Notes under the pieces: generated by a model | What the model was told of the DNA's origin: nothing | Database searches by the model: none | What the model saw: only the letters and a program-made list of their open reading frames with translations | Assembly: GCF_009730915.1 (NCBI RefSeq) | Contig: NC_052481.1 | Coordinates: 4,154,001-4,218,000 of the forward strand | DNA from: Dioscorea cayenensis subsp. rotundata | Lineage: Eukaryota; Streptophyta; Magnoliopsida; Dioscoreales; Dioscoreaceae | DNA: 64,000 nucleotides | Direction: 5' to 3' | Program-made: the position numbers and the translations under genes | Shown: in pieces, positions 12,030 through 22,685 of the stretch | How the letters are laid out: every line of letters starts with the position of its first letter | How positions within the stretch are numbered: the first letter of the stretch is position 1

Positions 12030-12705
12030 TGTTGGTTTTGTGGCCAAACTTTGATCCAGCCCATTTATTATTAATAATAAAGACAAGGGGGCAAAATGCA
12101 AAAATATGTGGGTATTGAGAAGGCAGCCATTCAGAGAAAAAAGAAAAAGAATCCTAGTTTTGTTCTCAGTGTGCATTTGAAGGAGGAAGACGAAGAATGC
12201 ATCTCTTCTTCTATTAAATCCCAATCAAATTGGCAAGTTTGTTTGGAGCTATCTTGGAGGGTAATTTCTCTAGTTTTTTCTTTGGTGTGATCATTCAAGG
12301 AAGGGGTTTTCTAGAGATATTATTTGTATTTTTCCATTTTTGGTGATGATCTCAAGTGTGAATTTGATTGAGGATTTTTTGTACTTGTTAATTTTGATAG
12401 TGGATTTGATTCTGAGTTTGACCCGTGGTTTTAAAAGTTGCTCCTACTAAAGTGGAAGAACACGTGTTCTTGAAAGTTGCTCCTACTAAAGGAATTGTTC
12501 GCTTTGGTGTGAAAGGTAAACTTAGTTCTCGTTTCATTGGCCCTTTCGAAATCTTGGAACGTATTGGTGAGGTGGTTTATCGGCTTGTCCTTCCACCTGC
12601 TCTCTCTCTCATGTACTTGTTAATTTTTTGTACATAATGTGTTCAATTTAGTACCCAAAATTATTCTATTTATATCTAGAAGAATTTGCTGTGAAAAACT
12701 CAACA
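12030..12705 (+). repeat. 5' LTR of the copia element, carrying foreign sequence
   Basis: Bases 12030 to about 12425 and about 12640-12705 align with the 3' LTR. The middle (about 12426-12640) does not. Where the 3' LTR has about 60 bases of its own sequence, this LTR has about 215 bases of chromovirus integrase sequence. The 676-bp length against 518 bp for the 3' LTR comes mostly from this replacement. Confidence 0.9.
12428..12640 (+). pseudogene. Chromovirus integrase C-terminal fragment inside the copia 5' LTR
   Basis: The plus strand reads VEEHVFLKVAPTKGIVRFGV followed by SRFIGPFEILERIGEVVYRL, the end of a Ty3/gypsy integrase (the GPF region) leading to the chromodomain. Nearly the same bases occur in reverse at 18200-18395 in the nested chromovirus block, but this copy keeps a base there that the other has lost (EILERIGEVV is intact). 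AAAGTTGCTCCTACTAAA is present twice (12433-12450 and about 12473-12490). After the fragment, TACTTGTTAATTTT repeats a word of the copia LTR, and GTACATAATGTGTTC is again chromovirus-like. This is a patchwork, not a simple insertion. Confidence 0.85.
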
Positions 12706-12707
12706 AG

Positions 12708-12719
12708 TGGTATCAGAGC
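12708..12719 (+). other. Primer binding site of the copia element (initiator tRNA-Met)
   Basis: TGGTATCAGAGC lies two bases after the 5' LTR end. It is the standard plant retrotransposon site complementary to the 3' end of initiator methionine tRNA, which primes minus-strand DNA synthesis. Confidence 0.95.
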
Positions 12720-12780
12720 GCGCGGTTTGTTAATCCTGAGATTCTTGGTGTGAATTGAAATAGAGGATTTTATATATACA

Positions 12781-14880
12781 ATGATAAAATTATCGGCTTC
12801 AAATTATTCAATTTGGAAGTCGAAGATCGAGGACCTTCTTTATTGCAAGGATTTATATGATCCCATTAAATTAGGAGCTACTAAGCCAACTGGAAAATCT
12901 GATGATTATTGGGAGAAAATGCACAGAAAGACTATAGGAATTATCTGACAGTGGGTTGATATAAGTGTATATTATCACATAAGCAAAGAAGTTGATGCAC
13001 ATGTGCTTTGGAAAAAAAAATTAGAAAATATGTATAAGAGTACTAATGCTCAAATGAAAGCTTTTGTTATAAAAAAGCTTGTGAATTTAAAGCTTTGATA
13101 TGGGCTATCAATTGCTGAACACTTAAGTGATTTTCAAGGTATGGTAAATCCATTGAGAACCATGAAAATAACACTAGATGATGCATTGCAAGCATTTTTA
13201 CTCTTGAGTTCTTTGCTTAACAGTTGGGAAACCTTGGTAGTGTCTCTTAGTAACTCTGCTCCAAATGGTGTCCTATCTTTATCTATGGTAAAAGATGGCC
13301 TTTAAAATGAGGAGACTAGAAGAAAAGATATAGGCATTGATAATTGATACTTCATAGTATTTTGTTACAATTACAGTGAACAGAGGCAGGAATAAGAGTA
13401 AAGGTCCTAAAGGGCGCTCTAAGTTAAGGGGCAAGTCATATCCAAAAGGAAAATTCACTTCCTATCATTATGGAAAAAAAGAGCATATGCAAAGGAACTA
13501 TAGGATCTGGAAAAAAGAACAGAATGAGGAGAAGATTTCAAAGAAGACAGATAACCAGAATACCACTGCAGCTGTATCTATTGAAGAGGAAGAGTTAGTT
13601 GTACTTATCTTTAATGATGATGAAAGCCAAGCTACTGATTCTTATATTGAATGGGTTATTGATTCAATGACATCATACCATGCTACATCAAAGAAGGATG
13701 TCTTTACTACATATAAATCAGGAAACTTTGGCAAGGAAAAAATAGGTAATAGCAGTTATGTAGATATAGTGGGTGTTGGTGATGTTTGTGTGGAGACAAA
13801 TGCCGGTTGCACATTTATTCTAAAAAATGTGTGACATGTTCCAGAGTTGTGCTTGAATTTGATTTCTACTCATGCTTTGGACCTAGAAGGTTATTTCAAT
13901 ATCTTTGGTGAAAAGAATTGGAAACTTACTAAAGGTTCAATGGTGATTACCAGAGGTAGTTTGTGTCATACATTATACAAGACTCAACTGAGGATGATTA
14001 AATTTGGCTTGAATGCAATTGAAAAGGAAGCTTCCCTAGATTTGTGGCACAAGAGGTTGGCACATATGAGTGAAAAAGGCTTGTAGATTTTGGTAGATAA
14101 GTCTCTCATTTCCTTTGCTAAAGGTATGAGTTTAAACCCTTGTGACTATTGTTTATTTGGCAAGTAACATAAAGTTTCATTTAGTAAGTCCCCTGAAAAA
14201 AAAAATAATGTTCTTGAGTTAGTTTATTCTGATGTATGTGGTCCCATTGATGTGGAAACTCTAGGGGGTAGTAGATATTTTGTTATTTTTATTGATGATA
14301 CTTCACGAAAGGTTTGGGTGTTTGTTTTGAGATCAAAAGACCATGTGTTTCATTACTTCAAACAGTTTCATGTCATGGTGGAATGAGAGAAGGATGCATC
14401 CTTGAAGTGTCTTCGCAATAACAATGGAGGTGAATACATTTCAAAAGAGTTTGAAAATTACTGCTTGGAGCATGGCATCAGACATGAGAAGACTGTTCTT
14501 GGTACTCCACAGCATAATGGTGTAGCTGAAAGAACAAATAGAACCATTCTAGAGAAGGTCAAATGTATGTTAAAAATGGCTAATCTGCCTAAGACATTTT
14601 GGGGTGAAGCCCTTAACACAGCTTGCTACCTAATGAATCGATCTCCATCAGCACCTTTTAGATTTTGATGTTCCTGAGAGAGCATGGTCTGGGAAAAATA
14701 TTACTTACTCTCATTTGAAGGTATTTGGATGCAAAACTTTTGCACATGTACCGAAGGAGCAAAAACAGAAACTTGATGACAAGGTTATTTCATGCATTTT
14801 TCTAGGTTATGGAAATGCAGAGTTTGGTTATAGGTTATGGGATCCAATGGAAAAAAAAAAGGTTTTTAGATCCAGTGGCT
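12781..14880 (+). pseudogene. Copia Gag, protease and integrase, decayed
   Basis: From ATG at 12781 the frame reads a copia Gag start (LSASNYSIWKSKIEDLLYCK) and continues with in-frame stops at about 12946 and 13096. A nucleocapsid-like basic stretch follows (13376-13500; SYHYGKKEHMQRNY is a zinc knuckle that has lost cysteines). The protease region has VIDSMTSYHAT in place of the usual D-S-G/T-A-S/T. The pre-integrase part ends LWHKRLAHMSEKGL (about 14041-14083). The integrase core includes LVYSDVCGPID, FIDDTSRKVWVF and GTPQHNGVAERTNRTILEKV (14402-14668). Stops at 13834, 14084 and 14165 and a frame change after 14660 rule out function. The frame is finally cut at 14924 by the chromovirus LTR. 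Confidence 0.9.
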
Positions 14881-14923
14881 GATTTTGAAACATTAGAGAA
14901 GAATATTTCAAGCAATGGTGATT

Positions 14924-17481
14924 TGTCATGCCCCGAACTTGGTGCGCTGACAAACGGCCGCAGACCCACAGGGCGGGCCCAGTGAACTTGTAAGGCCTCA
15001 AAACCTAAACACAGACTAGGAGTAGAAAATAAACTGACAGAAATACCAAATATGAGTACAACTTAAGGTTTACAACCAAGCTCGAATATAAAGCAAATGA
15101 AATACAGCAAAACTTACAAGGAGGTTCTTAACAACAATACAACTGATACAAAAACATAAGACATAACTCCAAAGAAGACATCTACTGGAAGCCTTCTAAG
15201 ATCCTTGGGTCTACTACTCCTGATCTGAAAAGGATTTAAAATAAATCCATGAGCTCACTAGCCCAGTAAGTAATCCAAAACAAACTGAAAGCAAAAGTTC
15301 AGGTCTGAAATTTGCACAAAAATCAATAACACAAAATAGTGTAAACAAAATCAAAAGGTAAAACAGTAAATAACAAAATCCAGAGTATATCTCCAAATTC
15401 ACTGTAAGTGACAAAAGTCATTTGTTTACCCTCGGTGACAGACCCGAGCCAAAATAACAGAAATCATTTATTTACCCTCGGTGACCCGAGACTGAATACC
15501 AGGTGGCAGTTGATTATTTCACCGAACGGACACGATGCGAAACTGCAGTCTCATTTTCCTAAAATTACTTATCGACAAGGTCAGGATTTAACCCCCCACT
15601 GACAGGGTTGCATGTCGCTTATTTGGAGACCAAAATATTCAGACACATTTCTAAGCCAAGAATACAAAATATTCACAAGTATTTTATGAAAATTAATCTA
15701 ATACAATAAAGTAAATAAATAAATAAATAAATAGATAAATAAAAAATGTAAAAGAATATACTCACTTTTCCAAGCCTAAGCCTGGTTCCCACTTTGAAGA
15801 AATAATAACAACATTTCACAAATATTTTCCCAAAATTCAAGAAAATAAATAATTTACCAATAAAATATAATACCACAAGTATAAATAATAGTGAAACCAA
15901 TAAATAATTATTCAACCAATCTCAAGGGTGAAATGCATAATTATTAATACAATAAAATACTAAAATTTGCAAAAATACAAAATCTAATGTGTCTCATCAA
16001 TTGAAGAAAAATGACCCACCTAATTCCAAAATATCTAGAAAAATAAATTCAAAGGAAACAATGTCAGAACAAGGATGGTAACAATTTTAGGAAGGAGGTA
16101 GGCAAGGACCTAAAGGCAAGTGGATATTTAAGGAATAAAAATATAACCAAATAATAAATAGATAATCTAAGTTGATGGCAGGTAGACCAAAGATTCAATC
16201 ATTTATTAACCTTAAGTTTTGTGTTATTGGAAATAAATAGGATTACAAAAAAGATAAACACTTTGCCAAATAATTGAAGGTAATAAAGGGAAATAACCTA
16301 TATAAGTTTTGGCAAGGTAATAATACCATGGTTCCAATGAAGTATAGAAACTTCTCTTCATCTAAAAACATAAGTCATGAACAAGATGACATTCCCACAA
16401 TAATTTTCAAAGAATAATTGCAAATAAATTTTCAGAAATTTTACATGAAAATAAACCCAAAACAACAAATTTTAAATACAAGAGTTCAAGGGATTACTTA
16501 CTTGGTGATCTCCTAAATTCAAAAGAAATCCAAGATGATGCTCAAGGTGGTCCTATAATCCAAGGGAAAACCAACCAAATAGACATGAATACTTGGAAGT
16601 GTTCAAGCACAAAGGTTAAAGATAAGCTAGTCTAAAATACCAACACTCTACTACAAAGCATGGTCTTTCTAAACACAAATTATAACTCAAGGATTCAAAG
16701 GAAGTAACAAAAACAAAACAAAACAAAACAAAACATCAAATGCTATAATTAAATGAACAGAACTCATGCCCTACCAACATAGTGGTTTACTATGCCAATA
16801 CATAACTATTTCAATTTATCACAACCAGGATGCATGCCATTTAAGTATTATTGTCATGCACACATAGTAAATAAACATAATCTATATATATATATATATA
16901 AGGGCAGGTGTATGCATGCAAAACTCATACACCAATGCATGGATCATGCAAGCTAACATTCAAGGGTGTAAACATAAGGTTTCATGCAAATGAGAACATG
17001 GTTTCTTGCACATGTATGAGTGGCTTCAAACATATATGCATATACATATGGAGGTGGTTTCATGTGTGTAAATATATATAAATATACATCCTTGGATGCC
17101 ATGAACTTGAGGTATTCAAGGGACACAAGAGTGATCTAAACCTATAGGTAGAAGTTGTTCTAGTATGACCAACTATTTAGTCTCTTGCATGAAAATGTAA
17201 ACATACATATATATAGCTTCCTACACACTCAATAGCCATGTTTTCATGTATGCAAATATAAATATATAGCTCCATGCATGGATAAGCCAAACACAAATCA
17301 AAATGGTGAAGCTCTACATGCAAACATCATCATCAAAGGCAACCATAGACACATGAGAGCATAGATCACCAACTAAAAGCTTCAAAACATGAATATTTAT
17401 TAGAAAATAATCTACCACCAAGCTCAAGATTTTAACAAACACAAGCTTCTCCCAAGACTATAGCATACCACTCTACCATCA

Positions 17482-17520
<39 letters not shown>

Positions 17521-17922
17521 TACCTAGCCTTTGGGGAAACACCGACGGCTACTTGATCTTCTTCTCCTCGCCTCCGGATGCCAAGACTACCGGTGGAGAC
17601 CTGAACTCCGGTGACGGATGACCCTCTTCTTCAAATTCCAAGTGAGTAAGATCAAGTGGGAGAATGGAGAGAAAGAAGAAAGATGGAGGAATGGAGAAGG
17701 GAGATGATCATAGGGTGTATACGTTCAGCCAAGAAGGAGACAATGACGAGATGGCATCCAGGAATCCCTCCGGGAATTCCTCTCTCTAGAAAAAGCTCCC
17801 AGCAAGGTGACAAGAAGAAGAAGAATAAGGGATTAAGGGTAAAGCAAACATGGTTAGCACTTAACTAGGTTTTAAGGAGACAAATAAAAGAGGTAGGTCC
17901 ACCATTTCTGGCGGGGTCCACA
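14924..17922 (-). repeat. Chromovirus (Tekay/Del-like) LTR, about 3.0 kb
   Basis: On the minus strand it begins TGTGGACCCCGCC just after a purine-rich tract (AAGGAGATGAGGAT) and the end of the chromodomain frame, and it ends GGGGCATGACA at 14924, giving TG...CA ends. A length near 3 kb is usual for Del/Tekay-type elements. It is the 3' LTR of the minus-strand fragment at 17946-18610 and interrupts the copia integrase/RT junction. No duplication of the flanking TGATT (14919-14923) is seen at the far end of the block, so that end is rearranged. Inside are a (GA)n run at 17485-17518 and short TA runs. Frames within it are not genes. Confidence 0.8.
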
Positions 17923-17945
17923 ATCCTCATCTCCTTAAAAAGAGT

Positions 17946-18610
17946 TTAGTCCTCTAAACTCGCACTTGGCCTGAGAAACAGAAAAGGATACTTCTCCCTC
18001 ATTTCAGACTCCAATTCCCAAGTTTCTTCATGCACATAATGATTTTTCCACTGAACTTTGACATAAGGAATGACTCGCTTCCTCAACTCTTGCTTCTTGA
18101 AATCTACAATCTTTACCGGCTGCTCTTTATAAGATAAATCACTATTTAGCTCAAATCCCAAGAACTGGATCACGTGATTAGGATTGGAAACATATTTCCT
18201 CAGCATGAAGACATGGAACACATTATGTACTCGAGAGAGAGCAGGTGGAAGGGCAAGCCGATAAGCCACCTCACCAATAGGTCCAAGATTTCGAAAGGGC
18301 TAATGAAACGAGGACTAAGTTTACCTTTCACACTAAAGCGAACAATTCCTTTAGTAGGAGCAACTTTCAAGAACACGTGTTCTCCCACTAGAAATTCCAA
18401 GCTTCTTCTTCTGTTGTCTGCATAACTCTTCTGCTGGCTCTGAGCTTCTTGTAATCGATCTCTAATTTGGCGAACCTTCTCAACTGTTATTTGCACAATC
18501 TCTGGCCCCAAAAGTTTTCTTTCTCCTACATTATCCCAACAGATAGGTGACCTGCACCGTCTCCCGTACAAAGCCTCATAGGGAGCCATCTGGATACTTG
18601 CATGGTAACT
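17946..18610 (-). pseudogene. Chromovirus integrase C-terminus and chromodomain
   Basis: Minus-strand frames give NSYHASIQMAPYEALYGRRC (about 18610-18550), then EHVFLKVAPTKGIVRFSVKG and the GPF-like stretch, then the chromodomain segment with IPYVKVQWKNHYVHEETWEL (18120-18010) and a stop at 17946. This is the end of a Ty3/gypsy chromovirus polyprotein; the chromodomain guides integration to chromatin. A base lost near 18285, compared with the copy in the copia 5' LTR, splits the frame. The upstream end is cut at about 18615, where sequence from another part of the pol gene begins on the opposite strand. Confidence 0.9.
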
Positions 18611-18624
18611 GTTTCCATAGGAAA

Positions 18625-18917
18625 AGAGTTGACTTTAGAATCCCTGGAGAAACAGAGTTCTCTTTTCTTGGGAGTGCTTCTGTAGTACTAGCTCGAGTAA
18701 TTTCTGCCCTACAAGCTAAGAAATTACTGTTGAGTGGATGCTCAGGAGTTCTCGCCACTGTGGTAGAAGTCAAGAATGGAAGTCAGGTGCTTGAAGATAT
18801 CCCAGTGGTGAGGGAATTTCTCGATGTTTTTCCTAAAGATCTTCTGGGGTTGCCTCCGGACAGTGAAATAGAGTTCTCTATTAACCTAGTCCCAGACACT
18901 AACTGCATCTCTAGGCC
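18625..18917 (+). pseudogene. Chromovirus protease-RT linker fragment, opposite orientation
   Basis: The plus strand reads VDFRIPGETEFSFLGS, SALQAKKLLLSGCSGVLATV, REFLDVFPKDLLGLPPDSEI and NLVPDTNCISRP, the standard start of the Ty3/gypsy reverse transcriptase module. It stops abruptly after ISRP and copia sequence resumes at about 18918. It is head-to-head with the minus-strand integrase fragment, so the block is an inverted, deleted chromovirus or two fragments joined. Confidence 0.9.
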
Positions 18918-19108
18918 ACTTTCAAGAAGTTCAAAATCATGAACAAAAAGCTCATTGGATAAAAGCTATACATGAGGAGATGAATTCTTTAATGAAGAAT
19001 AATACTTATGACCTTGTCGAGCTTCCTAAAGGAAGAAAAGCCTTAAAGAACAAATGGGTGTTCAAGTTGAAGATGGATGGTGAGAAGATAGTAAAATATA
19101 AAGCTCGC
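18918..19108 (+). pseudogene. Copia reverse transcriptase, N-terminal piece
   Basis: It reads HEQKAHWIKAIHEEMNSLMK, then LPKGRKALKNKWVFKLKMDG and YKAR, the opening of the copia RT domain (RVT_2). It is interrupted after YKAR by the insert at 19109, and the next residues of the domain appear at 19971. Confidence 0.85.
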
Positions 19109-19134
19109 TACCCCCAATACCTTCAGTTCAGCAA

Positions 19135-19325
19135 ACACTAGTGGAAGACGGCAAGATTAGTCAAAGCCTAATTTTGTCTAAGCTACTAAAGGAAGTGAGA
19201 CAATTGGGATGTAATGCTTTTGATGGCTCAGGTGATGCCATGGCTGCCAAGGAATGGTTGAAAAGGTCGCTTGCTACTTTTGAGGACTTGTGTCTGCCCC
19301 TATGTCTTCTCAAGATAGAGCTCTG
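19135..19325 (+). pseudogene. Ty3/gypsy Gag fragment
   Basis: It reads LLKEVRQLGCNAFDGSGDAM, AAKEWLKRSLATFEDL. The F-D/N-G-x-x-D-x-x-A-A-x-x-W-L pattern is the start of the retrotransposon Gag domain in chromoviruses. It is truncated at both ends and followed by the CACACGC(C/T)CGTGTG motif stretch. Confidence 0.75.
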
Positions 19326-19662
19326 AACTTCTGCAAAGAAACACACGCTCGTGTGGAAGTTTCCCACGGGCGTGTGACCGTCACAAAGTCGTTCACAGGG
19401 GCATTCACACGCCCCTGTGTCCTCTCAGGATGAGCTCTGAACGGAAACACACGCCCGTGTGGAATTATTATTTTCCAATAAAACAGAATCTTGAGGAATA
19501 ATAGGATAAACTCCATAATTTATTTATTTATTAAATATTTATTTATTTAACGGAGTCATTAAACTAAAGGAAAAAAACCAGAAAGAAAGAAAAATTCATC
19601 CTAAATACTAATCGGGAGACATTAATAAAGGAAAACACTAATCTAAAAGCATTATCATTCCT

Positions 19663-19970
19663 TCACTGCACTAGTGTCGGAAAACAACTCTTGGACCGAG
19701 AAAGCGCTGCAGCCTTCGAGTTGCCGTCATTGGCCTTTCGCCTCGGGCTTCTCGGCGTGGACTGGATCACAACGAAGTGCGGTGAGTCAATGCTCCGATG
19801 AAGTAACTGCCGCATAACAACGACGAGCCGATCATCGCCACTATCACTCCCCGCCGCAGCCGTCGCAGTCCTAAACGTCTCAATAAAACTAGTATGCCTT
19901 TCCAACGCCTCCTCCTTAGAGATCTGCCGTCCAGCTCGCCGCGCCTCCTCCTTCACCGCCTCATCACAAA
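19663..19970 (-). CDS. Unidentified GC-rich open frame, probably a captured fragment
   Basis: The minus strand is open from about 19980 to a stop at 19663, about 100 codons, with no obvious start codon needed at the upper end (an ATG lies at 19954-19956). It holds EEARRAGRQISKEEALERHT, SFIETFRTATAAAGSDSGDD and RLVVVMRQLLHRSIDSPHFV. It is rich in Arg, Ala and Ser and uses G/C at third positions, unlike the AT-rich transposon DNA around it. I do not recognise a family. It may be host sequence carried into the chimeric insert, or part of an unknown transposon Gag. The upper end runs straight into copia sequence. Confidence 0.35.
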
Positions 19971-20611
19971 GCTGGTCAAAAGTTTCAATCAGAAGCTAGG
20001 ACTTGACTTTGATGAGATTTTTTCTCTAGTTGTAAAGATGAGCTCTATTCAGGTTATTCTTGGATTAACCGCTAGTTTAGACCTTGAGCTTGAGCAGTTA
20101 GATTTAAAGACGACATTTCTTCTAGTGATTTGGAAGAAGAAATTTACATGGATCAACCAGATGGTTTTGAAGTAAAAGGGAAAGAACACATGATTTGCAG
20201 GTTAAAAAAGAGTTTATATGGGTTGAAACAAATGCCAAGACAGTGGTATAAAAAATTTGACTCCTTTATGGTAAGTCATGGCTTTATCAGAACAGATGTA
20301 GATCATTGTGTGTACTTTAAAGTGCTTCCAGATGGTAAATTTATCATCCTTTGGTTATATGTGGATGATATGCTGATAGTAGGACAAGATATTGCCATAA
20401 TTAATGGTTTGAAATAAGAGTTGTTTGTCTATTTTGACATGAAAGATTTAGGGCCACCACAACAAATTCTAGGTATGCATATTCTTCGTGACATGAGAGC
20501 TAAGAAGTTGTGGTTGTCACAAGTGAAGTATGTTGAGCGGGTTTTGAGTAGCTAGATTTAATATGAAGAGTGCTAAACCAGTTAGCACGGCTCTTGCTAA
20601 TCACTTTACAC
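19971..20611 (+). pseudogene. Copia reverse transcriptase, central and C-terminal piece
   Basis: It resumes with LVKSFNQKLGLDFDEIFSLV and carries LKKSLYGLKQMPRQWYKKFD and the catalytic YVDDML (20358-20375), the copia form of the Y-x-D-D motif. Frame changes at about 20130 and a stop at 20415 break it. Copia sequence continues to GTTAGCACGGCTCTTGCTAATCACTTTACAC and is cut at 20614 by the Harbinger element. Confidence 0.9.
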
Positions 20612-22685
20612 TTAGGTGTTGTTTGGATAAGCTTATAGCTGACCCAAAAGCACTTATTTTATAAGTTAAGTGCTTATGAGGTTTAATATTGTGTTTGGAT
20701 GGGCTTTTTTGAATAAGCTCAAGCTGTGAAATAAGCCCAAATACAACTTATTTTATAAGCTACAAGAGAGCAGCTTATGAAATAAGCTGTTTTTGATAAG
20801 TTATTTGGTTAAGTGTAATTACTAAAATGCCCTTAGCCAATCCAAAAATTTACATGCTTTTCTAACCCTAACTTCTATCAACCCCGTCTCAAATCAGCCG
20901 ACCCATCACCATCTCTCCAAGCTGCCGATCCTCGCCATCTCATCTTCGAACTGATGGGTTATTTTCCAAGGTATCCATCCAAAGCTCATACCTTTTCTCT
21001 AGTTGATTTTGGATGTGTTTACTGAGAAAAGCATGGAGATTTGATGATTTTTCTAGTGTTTATTGGTCTGATATTGAGGTGCTAGTCACGCTTCTTGTGA
21101 CTTCTTGATGATATTTTCCATGTTGGTTCTCTGGTTGCTTAGCAGCTAAGTGTATTGTTGGTTCTCTAATATTGAATAAATGCTTATTTTGTATATTTGA
21201 TTGCCTAGGTTTTAATTGTTTAAATCTTTACATTTCAGGGCATGGGTTTTAATTGCTATACAAGACATAAGGCATATTTTGTATATTTTTGGTTTGCATA
21301 CCAGTGAATATTAGTAAGCTGTTATTGGAAAATCTATAAATGGCATGAAAAAGAGAGAAACTCCTTTTATTTTGAAATGATGAAATGATGACAATTTTGT
21401 ATGAATGCAATGGGAAGAGGAATAATTATTGTCACCATTCGTCATAGCTATGCTAAAGTTGGTTAATTAAATCTAAGTTTGAAGGTGATTTGGATGTCAA
21501 TCCTCTCACTTATCACTCACCATCTTTTATTCCACTAGCCAACAAAAACCAGTTAGTGGTGATAGATTAATTTGAAATTTTTTAAACAAAATTAAGTTAC
21601 TAGGTGTTAGAATAATCCAAATTTAAGTTATATCTTATCTAGAAGCTGTCACCATTTCATTATGCAATTAATTAAGTGGTCGATTTGAAGTTGAATGATA
21701 AGTTTAACATAACTTTCAAGGTTTCCTAGAAGTGACATGTAGTTCATTGACCATACAAAAGAGACAAAAGAGACTATACCAATTTTAAGTGGTGGGAGTT
21801 GCACAATTTTTTTTTTTATATTTCTTTGGAGGTGTGCAAGTCAGTGTATTCTAATCATTAGATCCCTTTACATACATAACCATGTTTGGTTTCAGAGACT
21901 GGTTCATTAATTATCATTGCTCTGCTTAATTTATGATATATTAATTAATGTTCAATGATATATATACAAGATGAATGATTTGTTTATTACTTTCAAGGTA
22001 TACGAGAGTTGTCATACAGCTAGCCAACTCATCATGTTTAGTTGACAAAAATATATCTTAAACCATGTAATTAATTAGTACATTTTAATTATTGATCTCT
22101 CTCTCTTTTAGGAAAGGTTTTCTTGATTGTTTTTGGCATGCTTAGTGTATCAGCTTTGATTACTTTGAAAAATCAGCCACCTAATAGTGTTTTTTTTTTC
22201 TTTTTAATAGCTTTTCATGCTCGAGGGACGATTAAAAGGAGAAGCATATCATGGGGTCTAGGTGCAGTCATAGAGAATTACATAATACTATTTACAAGAC
22301 ATAAATATGGTTGTTATTAATGACACCTTATAAATACTATTTATAAGACATAATGCTATTTATGACACCTTATAAATAAATCTCGTTTAAATTTTAAGAT
22401 TGACAATAAGACGAAAGGATGTATACATAATATCATTCTTAAGTCATCCTAGCAAAATATATGCACAAGAATGACAAGAATATATTTATTTACAAGACAT
22501 CTTCCATAGAGTAACATTCTTAAGTCATCCTAGCAAGCTGTTTGATTGAATATGCAGCATGTTTTTTTGGGCATCTACTATGACTGTTATTAATGTCCTA
22601 ATAATATGATTGTATTTATTCAATGTGAGCAAAGAAGTCCATTAAGTGAAAACAAGATGACATCATTTGAAGGTTTTATTATATT

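Larger units (their letters stand above)
19109..19970. mobile_element. Chimeric insert in the copia RT gene
   Basis: The copia RT frame breaks at 19108 and resumes at 19971. AAAGCT is present on both sides (19100-19105 and 19968-19973), possibly a short target duplication. The insert has three unlike parts: a Ty3/gypsy Gag piece (19135-19325), CACACGCCCGTGT-type motifs and AT-rich DNA (19340-19660), and a GC-rich minus-strand frame (19663-19970). No clean terminal repeats are visible, so the mechanism is unknown. Confidence 0.6.
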
